Part shown: positions 27,977 to 33,538 of the stretch, in pieces
How positions within the stretch are numbered: the stretch's first letter is position 1
Layout of the letters: each line of letters begins with the position of its first letter
Source of the DNA: a virus
IMG/VR virus record: IMGVR_UViG_3300036761_001965
Coordinates: 1-33,538 of that record
Strand: one strand, 5' to 3'
DNA length: 33,538 nt
Notes under the pieces: model-generated
The model's database searches: none
The model's input: only the letters and a program-made list of their open reading frames with translations
Told to the model about the DNA's origin: nothing
Position numbers and translations under genes: made by a program

Positions 27977-29684
27977 AGGCGGCCTCTTGCAGTGCCTCGA
28001 TCGCTGCCTTGATCGCCGTCGCCTGCTGATCGGGCAGGGCCGCACCATGGGGCGCCGGCGTGCCGGGAGCCGGCTTCGCCGCCGGCGCGGTCGCCATCAC
28101 CCGCCTCAACTCCTGCAAGGCCGTATCAATATCCGTCTCCCCGAAGGCTTGCAGGATGTAGCGCGCCAGCCGATCGGGCGCGACGTACTCCTGACCCGCC
28201 GCCGCCTGCGCGTTGATCAACGACGAAATCGCGCCGATAAACACGGCCAGATCGGCGGTCACGATCGGCGGAAAATCGATCTCGATCGTCGGGTCGAACT
28301 CCATAGGATAACCGTTCGCATCCAACCGCGCCTCTTCGGGGTCGAGATCGCCGTATTCGATCGCCATCGCCACCACGAAATTCAGGATGTACAGAAACTC
28401 ATCGTGGAAGAGCTGCTGCCAACTCTCAAACATCTTGAGCATCGGCCCTTCCATCTGCGTGGCGCTGGCGAGATTCGCCACACTCGGATCGCCCGTCAGG
28501 TTCTGCTCGGTGATGCCCAGGCCGGCCCCCACCTGCTGGCGCAGCATGCGCCCATCCTGATAGGCGTTACTGGCCCCGGAATCGGTGCGGAGTTGATCGA
28601 GTGTGACGTTTTCGTTCTCGATAATCGTCTGCGCGCCTTCGCTCCGCTCGCGGTTGAAATTGCCGGCGCCGGCCCCGCCCATCCGATTGGCGACGTCGTA
28701 GGTTCCCCACTGCTGCGCCAGGCGCGCCACGGCGGACTTGTTGCCTGACACCTTCTGCCGAAAGGCCCACGTCGCCAAGGCCAAGGTCAACGTGGCGCGG
28801 TCCTCCATGAAACCCTTGTACGCCTTCACCCACGGGAGCACGCGCAGCAGCAGGGGCACGCCGCGCTTGCCGTGCGAGTTGATCTTGATCTGGTGCATGC
28901 AAATAAAGGTCGAGCCATCGCCCACGGTGCTGTGTTCGATGCGCTTGAAAGCGCCCTGACCCCGCGTGGCGTTGTGCGGCGGGTCCAGTCCAAAATCGGG
29001 AACATAGTCAGTGCGCAGCCGCGGGCCGGCTAACACGCGGCTCTGCCAGTCGAACGGCTGGCGCGCCCAGCGCCGCTCGTAGAACAGCCGCTTGCGCTTA
29101 TTGTCCGGGTCGGTGATCACCTGGTTGATCTCTTCCGGCTCGGCGATGCTCATCTTGACGTGGCCGTTGAAGCGGTTGACGAAGAAGATCGGGAAGACCT
29201 CGCCGGCCAGCTGCAGCCGCTCGGACAGTTCCCACTGCCCCGCCGCGCTGGCGATAACCTGGTTGTCCGGATCGTCCCAAAAAGCCTTGACCACTTTCTG
29301 CACGCGCGGGTCTTTGGCATTGATGCTCACGCCCCGGCCAAACGTGTAGTCGCGGATCAGCTGAATGGCGCGGCCGGCCAGCGGGTCACGCTGCCAATAG
29401 TAATAGGAGGCTTGCAGCGCATCGAGGCGATCGTACTCGTCAAGCGTCGTCCAGGCATGATCGCCGCTCAGGCGCATGAAGCCCGGCGGGGTCAAGTTGG
29501 CGGTGTTGTTTGACGACTCACTTAACGTGAGGTCTTCGTAGAGCGCGCTGAGCAGCTCAGCCTGGCGCTGCGGATCGTCGCCGGCAGCTTCCAGTAAGGC
29601 GCGTGCCGCGGGGCGGGATTCACGGGCCGGCTGTGCGCGCCGGCCCGCTTGGGGGGTGGATTTGCGTTTAGTCTCAGTCATCAA
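27969..29684 (-). CDS. Portal protein
   Basis: A 571-residue protein starting MMTETKRKSTPQAGRR with a basic disordered N-terminus (about 45 residues). It continues with YYYWQRDPLAGRAIQLIRDY and a central wing/stem region (VTLDQLRTDSGASNAYQDGR, MLRQQVGAGLGITEQNLTGD, then AMAIEYGDLDPEEARLDANG), characteristic of phage portals. The C-terminal part is helical and Ala/Pro-rich. The portal dodecamer is the DNA-entry vertex and the terminase docking site. It overlaps the terminase large gene by ATGA. Confidence 0.88.
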   Translation of the reverse strand: MMTETKRKSTPQAGRRAQPARESRPAARALLEAAGDDPQRQAELLSALYEDLTLSESSNNTANLTPPGFMRLSGDHAWTTLDEYDRLDALQASYYYWQRDPLAGRAIQLIRDYTFGRGVSINAKDPRVQKVVKAFWDDPDNQVIASAAGQWELSERLQLAGEVFPIFFVNRFNGHVKMSIAEPEEINQVITDPDNKRKRLFYERRWARQPFDWQSRVLAGPRLRTDYVPDFGLDPPHNATRGQGAFKRIEHSTVGDGSTFICMHQIKINSHGKRGVPLLLRVLPWVKAYKGFMEDRATLTLALATWAFRQKVSGNKSAVARLAQQWGTYDVANRMGGAGAGNFNRERSEGAQTIIENENVTLDQLRTDSGASNAYQDGRMLRQQVGAGLGITEQNLTGDPSVANLASATQMEGPMLKMFESWQQLFHDEFLYILNFVVAMAIEYGDLDPEEARLDANGYPMEFDPTIEIDFPPIVTADLAVFIGAISSLINAQAAAGQEYVAPDRLARYILQAFGETDIDTALQELRRVMATAPAAKPAPGTPAPHGAALPDQQATAIKAAIEALQEAAYE

Positions 29685-31147
29685 TACCCTATTTCGACCC
29701 GAATAGAATCATCATAAAGAACTTCCCGATCGCCCTGGGCAATGTTGGTCGCCCACACCGCCAGGGCCAGCATCCAATATTTATCGGCATGATGTTTCTC
29801 ATTGGCGACGGTATCAAAGACCACGTTCTTTGACGCCGTGATGCTCTTCTTGATGCTGTGAATTTGGTAGGACAAATCCCGGTCCATCGGGATCGGTACC
29901 TGTCCCTTTTGCATCCTGACCCGCAACTCCACCGACCACAGCTCTTTGTTGGCGTTGGTGAAATCCACGCCCTGGGCGCGCGCTCCAAAGGCCGCATTGA
30001 GCTGTTCGGCTAGCTGCATGCCCAACCCATTCTGATCGATTAACAATCCCGTCACCGGTAACACCGTCAACGCCTTCGCCGCGACTGCGCGCTGGTCTTC
30101 AAAAGGCACGCGGCTCAGACTAATCATCAAGCGCAGCGGTGTTTGTCGCGTGGCCGCCTTGCCCACAAATCCCAATTCGGTCAGGTCGTGCTTGCGCCCG
30201 ATGTCCATGCCACCGGAGAGCGCGGGCTCGGCCTTGCCCTCTTTAATCGCCTGCGCAACATCGTCAATCGCCTGAAGCGCCTCCTCGACCGTTTTCGCGT
30301 GCCGAAACCACAACTGCCCGGCCTGCGCCTCGATCTGATTCTGCTTAATCTCGTCCCACGTAATCCAGGCGATCGATTCATCAATCCAGGCGCATTCATA
30401 TTCTTGTTGGAAGTCTTCGAGGGTCATATTCTCGAAGATTTCCAGTAGCCGCTGCGTGCCGAAGAGTTTGACGCGCTCCTCGGTCAGCATATAGCCGGCG
30501 AGTTTCTCGGCCTCGATCACATCGCGGCACAATGCCGCCGTCACCCACCAGGGTACCGCGCTGCGCCGGTAGCCGGGGTACTTCTTGATCTTCTCTTCGT
30601 AGATCTCCCAGAAGACCCCGCCGGCCCCGAGCGGCGTGCTCCCCATCGAGAGCTGCCCGCCTTTGGTGACGACCGGCACCGCGCTGGTATAGATCTCGCG
30701 GTCCTTGGCGTAATGCGCGAACTCGTCGAGATAAACGTCGCCGCCCTTGCCGCGCACCGGCCGGCACGGGTGGCTGATCAGCCGGCTGCCGTTATCGAAC
30801 TCCAGTTCGAGCGCATTGTCGATAATGAGCCGGGGCCGCACCTCCCGATCGAGGGCCTCGCTGATCTGCTTGGCATAGCGGATCTTCTCGGTCGCCTCTT
30901 CCTGGCTGATGCTGACATACGTGCTGGTGTGGCGCTTCTTGAGTTTGCCGCGCGCCACACCCCGCGCCGCGGTCAGCCAGGAAAAGCCGGCGCGCCGCGA
31001 CTTGGTGATGATGTCAAATAGTGACGGGTTGTTAAGGTGCTCAAACTGGAACTGCTCCCACTGCGCGTCCGGTTGGTCGGTCGCCGCCGGCAGGTCCAGA
31101 TAGGTCAGCAAAAAATCAAGTTCGGGTGAGATCGGCGGGACGCTCAT
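29681..31147 (-). CDS. terL: Terminase large subunit
   Basis: A 488-residue packaging motor. Visible motifs are a degenerate Walker A-like SRRAGFSW (50-57), Walker B VYLDE (138-142), coupling motif GSTPLG (169-174), and nuclease-domain acidic residues in GMDIGRKHD (D315) and LLIDQNG (D371), with a C-terminal HHADKYWMLALAV segment of the RNase H-like fold. The ATPase drives DNA into the prohead; the nuclease cuts the genome. It overlaps terS by ATGA. The short Walker A lacking a canonical GKT is common in phage terminases of the Mu gp28-related groups. The packaging type (cos or headful) cannot be told. Confidence 0.9.
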   Translation of the reverse strand: MSVPPISPELDFLLTYLDLPAATDQPDAQWEQFQFEHLNNPSLFDIITKSRRAGFSWLTAARGVARGKLKKRHTSTYVSISQEEATEKIRYAKQISEALDREVRPRLIIDNALELEFDNGSRLISHPCRPVRGKGGDVYLDEFAHYAKDREIYTSAVPVVTKGGQLSMGSTPLGAGGVFWEIYEEKIKKYPGYRRSAVPWWVTAALCRDVIEAEKLAGYMLTEERVKLFGTQRLLEIFENMTLEDFQQEYECAWIDESIAWITWDEIKQNQIEAQAGQLWFRHAKTVEEALQAIDDVAQAIKEGKAEPALSGGMDIGRKHDLTELGFVGKAATRQTPLRLMISLSRVPFEDQRAVAAKALTVLPVTGLLIDQNGLGMQLAEQLNAAFGARAQGVDFTNANKELWSVELRVRMQKGQVPIPMDRDLSYQIHSIKKSITASKNVVFDTVANEKHHADKYWMLALAVWATNIAQGDREVLYDDSIRVEIGY

Positions 31148-31767
31148 GACACATTTCCGGCCTCCCCCTGCGTCCGTTTCGCCAGGGCCGCCGCCAGGGT
31201 CGGCGCCGCTTTCTCCCAGCGTTTTTCCCGGCGCTGCTCAATTTCGTCCGATGACAAGGTCTCGATCTCACCCTGAATCTTGTCGGTGAAGAGCCCGTAA
31301 TAGCGGCCCAGCTGCACCAGCGCATCCTTGGCGTCCACTAATTCGATCGAGACGCCTTTATCAGTTTTGTTGTACTTACGCACCAGATGCAGTTTTCCGA
31401 GTTCACGCGCCCGCTTGAGATCAAGTTTGATGCCGCGTCCGCTGATCGATAAGAAGTCAGCCATGTCGGCCGAGGCCAACGCGCTCAGGCGCGCAATCAC
31501 TTCGTCCGCACTCAGGTGATGTTCTGCCAGCCGCGTTTTAATAGCTTGCGAAATGTTATGCTTTGTCAGGTTTTCCGAGGCGATCGATCGAATGCTCTTT
31601 TCGCTGTAACCCGCCCGCCGCGCCGCCTCGGTTGCATTCAAATTGCAGATGAAATACTCCTCGACGAAGACGCGTTGCTTCGCGGTCAGGCCCTCCGCGC
31701 CGATCGCTTCTGGCTGGCTTTGGCGCACTGTTCTTTTCTTCGTCGTCGGATTCTTCTTCGTCGTCAT
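31144..31767 (-). CDS. terS: Terminase small subunit
   Basis: A 207-residue protein with a basic, Lys-rich start (TTKKNPTTKKRTVRQSQ), then LTAKQRVFVEEYFICNLNAT with AARRAGYSEKSIRS, which form the DNA-binding helix-turn-helix region of Terminase_2-type small subunits, followed by an oligomerisation region and a disordered Arg/Glu-rich C-terminus. It recognises the packaging site and regulates TerL. The ATG is 4 nt downstream (leftward) of the near-palindrome at 31772-31785, and no strong Shine-Dalgarno sequence is present. Confidence 0.85.
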   Translation of the reverse strand: MTTKKNPTTKKRTVRQSQPEAIGAEGLTAKQRVFVEEYFICNLNATEAARRAGYSEKSIRSIASENLTKHNISQAIKTRLAEHHLSADEVIARLSALASADMADFLSISGRGIKLDLKRARELGKLHLVRKYNKTDKGVSIELVDAKDALVQLGRYYGLFTDKIQGEIETLSSDEIEQRREKRWEKAAPTLAAALAKRTQGEAGNVS

Positions 31768-31771
31768 CGTC

Positions 31772-31785
31772 GTTTCCGCGGGAAC
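31772..31785. repeat. Iterated near-palindromic 14-mer just upstream of terS
   Basis: GTTTCCGCGGGAAC, the reverse complement of the 14-mer at 7874 and 15340. It sits between the 31787-32014 gene and the terS start, immediately before its start codon. Confidence 0.6.
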
Positions 31786-31786
31786 C

Positions 31787-32014
31787 TCACCGCACCCGCT
31801 CGATCTCCGCCGCGCACTCCGCCGACAGCACCGCCACGTCGATGCTCCCCGTCACCGCCAGCACGCGCACGCCGGGGAAATTCTCCAGCATGAACTCGTT
31901 CAGCGTGCGCCGCATGACCTCGACCTGCTGCGGCTTGATCGCCGTAAACTTCACCAGCAGCACCTCGCCCCGCGCCGGCGTCAGCCGCGTAATCTCCGCC
32001 AGAAGGCCTTCCAT
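31787..32014 (-). CDS. Small hypothetical protein upstream of terS
   Basis: A 75-residue protein starting MEGLLAEITRLTPARGEVLL. It has a beta-alpha character: helices flanking strands (EVLLVKFTAI and GVRVLAVTG) and an acidic end (AECAAEIERVR). Composition and periodicity suggest a compact soluble domain. Its start is 3 nt from the stop of the upstream gene. No family was recognised. Confidence 0.6.
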   Translation of the reverse strand: MEGLLAEITRLTPARGEVLLVKFTAIKPQQVEVMRRTLNEFMLENFPGVRVLAVTGSIDVAVLSAECAAEIERVR

Positions 32015-32017
32015 GAA

Positions 32018-32242
32018 TTACCACATGCGCCAGGTCGCAATCACCAAGCCCGCCGCGGCCCCGACCACCAGCGCACCGATCAGGAACAGCGGCCAGCGCA
32101 ATTCCGGCAGGGCGCAGCGCGGGGCCTCGGCCAGAGGCTGGAGTTCGTAGACTTCACCGGCGTGATGATAGCCGCACACCGCGCAAAACTCAGGTGCCGA
32201 TTCGTTCACGTGCCGTCCGCCGGCTGGCCGGGCGTCAACCAC
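32018..32242 (-). CDS. Small membrane protein with zinc-binding motif
   Basis: About 74 residues from a GTG at 32242 (an upstream GTG at 32311 is the longer alternative, overlapping the next gene by 61 nt). It has CAVCGYHH, a possible metal-binding CXXC site, then a Pro/Leu-rich part and a C-terminal TM helix of about 20 residues (PLFLIGALVVGAAAGLVIAT) ending in TWRMW. A tail-anchored protein in the front part of the late operon. The start is uncertain and there is no family match. Confidence 0.5.
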   Translation of the reverse strand: MVDARPAGGRHVNESAPEFCAVCGYHHAGEVYELQPLAEAPRCALPELRWPLFLIGALVVGAAAGLVIATWRMW

Positions 32243-32250
32243 CGCGTCGC

Positions 32251-32571
32251 CTACGCCGTGCTTTTCGGCAAATTCCGATATACCGTAAAATCGCGTACAT
32301 TTGAATGCCACTCTCCGGACGGCAGCGCCACGTGCGCTTGAATCCGCCAGGCGCCTGACGGGACGAGATCCCCCAAGACACTTATATATTTCAACAGACT
32401 ATCGCTGCCATCCGTCACAAATTCCGCATCCTTAACCAAGGTCTCCCCGGTCGGCTTCAAAAAAATAATCTCCTTCGTGATCGCCGCGCTCAAATCGACA
32501 GCTTGACCAGCGTCGCTCAAGGGCACGGTGAACAGCGTTCCTGCGTCGTTTTCGTGGATTTCCTCAATCAT
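32251..32571 (-). CDS. BppU N-terminal domain-like protein
   Basis: A 106-residue protein starting MIEEIHENDAGTLFTVPLSD. The arrangement of strands with VDLSAAITKEIIFLKPTGE and WRIQAHVALPSGEWHSNVRDFTVY matches the small beta-sandwich found at the N-terminus of phage baseplate upper proteins (BppU/DUF2479 type), which attach receptor-binding parts. Here it stands alone, next to a repeat-rich adhesin-like gene whose stop it overlaps by one base. A role in host recognition or as an adaptor is inferred. Confidence 0.6.
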   Translation of the reverse strand: MIEEIHENDAGTLFTVPLSDAGQAVDLSAAITKEIIFLKPTGETLVKDAEFVTDGSDSLLKYISVLGDLVPSGAWRIQAHVALPSGEWHSNVRDFTVYRNLPKSTA

Positions 32572-33538
32572 TAGAACTCCAAATCAAACCGGCGTTCACG
32601 ATCGATACTCAAGTCGAATTCGCGTTCCCGATCAATCGATAACGAGAACACCACCCGGTCGCGCACCGCTTCGCCCAGGATGACCCATGGCGCCGGCGCG
32701 TAAGCCGTCGCCAGGCCGGCCACGCCTGAAATCGTCACCGCGCGAGTGGCTGTGATCGCCGGAGCGGGCAGAGCGGCCAGGGCCGTGCCGGCCACTGCCA
32801 AAATGATCGTCCCGCTGCTGGCGCTGATGATTGGCGCCAGGACATCGGTGCTGGCCGTCGCCATGAGCGCCGCGATGGAAATGTTGCTACTCGTCGCAAC
32901 GTTAGGCGCGAGCGCACTGGCCGTCGCCGTCCCCACAAGCGCCAGCAGGGTGCTGCTGGCTGACAGGGTCGGCCCGATCGCGCTCGCCGTAGCGGTAGCA
33001 CTGAAGGCCTCCCCCGTGACGCCGCTGCCGGCGGCCGGCACCGGCGCGCTGGCCGTGGCCGTGGCGCTGATGACTGTGAGATTACTGCTCGTCGAGAGCG
33101 CCGGCGCGAGCGCATTCGCCGGCGCCGTGGCGCTAATGGCTGAAACGACCACACTGCCCGAGGTAACAACAATAGGAGAGATCGCTGCAGCGCTGGCTGT
33201 TCCCACGACGCCCGCGACCATAACGCTGCTCGTGGTGCTAATCGCCGGCGCAATTCCCGTCGCCGCTGCCGTGGCGCTAACGGCCGTGACACTCGCGCCG
33301 GCCGATACGGTCGGAACGATCGCGCTGGCGTCGGCCGCTCCGGCGACGGCCGCGAGCGCGCTGCTGGTGGACAGGCTGGGCGTGATACCCGCCGCCGCTG
33401 CCGTCCCGACTACGCCCGCGACCATAACGCTGCTCGTGGTGCTAATCGCCGGCGCAATTCCCGTCGCCGCTGCCGTGGCGCTAACGGCCGTGACACTCGC
33501 GCCGGCCGATACGGTCGGAACGATCGCGCTGGCGTCGG
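32571..33538 (-). CDS. Repeat-rich Ala/Ser/Thr/Val adhesin-like protein (5' end outside window)
   Basis: At least 322 residues, open to the window edge. It consists of about 11 visible imperfect repeats of 22-25 residues of the type VxxVxATAxAxxIAPxxSxSS, preceded by a longer-period perfect duplication, then a distinct C-terminus with a duplicated 10-residue motif (SIDREREFDL, SIDRERRFDL). The composition (Ala, Ser, Thr, Val, Pro, almost no charge) suits a strand-based fibrous or adhesive protein. It could be a tail-fibre shaft or spike component. A read-through start at 33425 exists only because the repeat contains an ATG, so the true start is beyond the window. Confidence 0.65.
   Translation of the reverse strand, partial: DASAIVPTVSAGASVTAVSATAAATGIAPAISTTSSVMVAGVVGTAAAAGITPSLSTSSALAAVAGAADASAIVPTVSAGASVTAVSATAAATGIAPAISTTSSVMVAGVVGTASAAAISPIVVTSGSVVVSAISATAPANALAPALSTSSNLTVISATATASAPVPAAGSGVTGEAFSATATASAIGPTLSASSTLLALVGTATASALAPNVATSSNISIAALMATASTDVLAPIISASSGTIILAVAGTALAALPAPAITATRAVTISGVAGLATAYAPAPWVILGEAVRDRVVFSLSIDREREFDLSIDRERRFDLEF
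33208..33538 (-). repeat. 204-bp tandem repeat in the adhesin-like gene
   Basis: Bases 33208-33334 and 33412-33538 are identical to the window edge (127 bp compared), an offset of 204 bp or 68 codons. This period comprises three of the 22-24-residue units. Perfect identity at third positions suggests recent duplication, and more copies may lie beyond the window. Confidence 0.85.

Noticed and set aside
32018-32311. Extended 97-codon version of the small TM gene
   Set aside because: It overlaps the BppU-like gene by 61 nt with a GTG placed right after GGAGA, too close for a ribosome binding site; the shorter start is preferred though not certain.

Overview
The window is a GC-rich phage or prophage genome segment encoding a long-tailed (siphovirus-type), probably temperate phage. 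The host cannot be fixed from sequence. The B. subtilis-type SOS operator sequence near 7747-7758 suggests a Gram-positive-like or related lineage, and Chloroflexota is only a guess. No tRNA, rRNA or CRISPR array was found.

The genes form two opposing blocks whose stop codons meet at 8041-8044. The rightward block (1-8044, + strand) is an accessory and lysogeny-type region. It holds several small unknown genes, two membrane coiled-coil proteins (976-1911, 1908-2657) translationally coupled to an FtsK/HerA-type ATPase (2644-4107), four small genes including a zinc-finger regulator candidate, and two unrelated tyrosine recombinases in tandem (5553-6512, 6783-7742). Both recombinases and a small basic ORF after them have a TATAAT box very close to the start codon. 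The promoter at 7745-7773 overlaps a perfect GAAC-N4-GTTC SOS-type operator, and the promoter at 5493 has a degenerate copy. Two copies of a REP-like, palindrome-rich repeat of about 154 bp (803-956 and 6553-6706) bracket the block. A perfect 29-bp direct repeat (1597-1625 and 6634-6662) lies inside it, so the roughly 5-kb FtsK/integrase segment could be a mobile module.

The leftward block (8041-33538, - strand) is a virion and lysis operon read from right to left. It starts with a repeat-rich adhesin-like protein (incomplete at the window edge) and a BppU-like protein, then small genes, TerS, TerL, portal and minor head protein. Next come a prohead protease with a nested scaffold start, a DUF2190-type cement protein, the major capsid protein, a signal-peptide protein, a zinc-ribbon protein and a beta-helix spike protein. 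Then follow the head-tail connector and completion proteins, two tandem-duplicated tail tube genes, tail assembly chaperones with a canonical -1 slippery site (CCCAAAA), the tape measure, two Dit-like paralogues and a Gp37-like hub. It ends with a lysis cassette: holin, two small membrane proteins, a Cys-rich protein and a C39-like cysteine peptidase. Most neighbours overlap by ATGA or have a strong ribosome binding site, consistent with one long late operon.

The points most worth following up are the SOS-controlled promoter pair, the possible FtsK/integrase mobile module, the tail-tube duplication that left a scar of the neighbouring gene, the programmed frameshift, the nested scaffold, and the iterated 14-mer GTTTCCGCGGGAAC.
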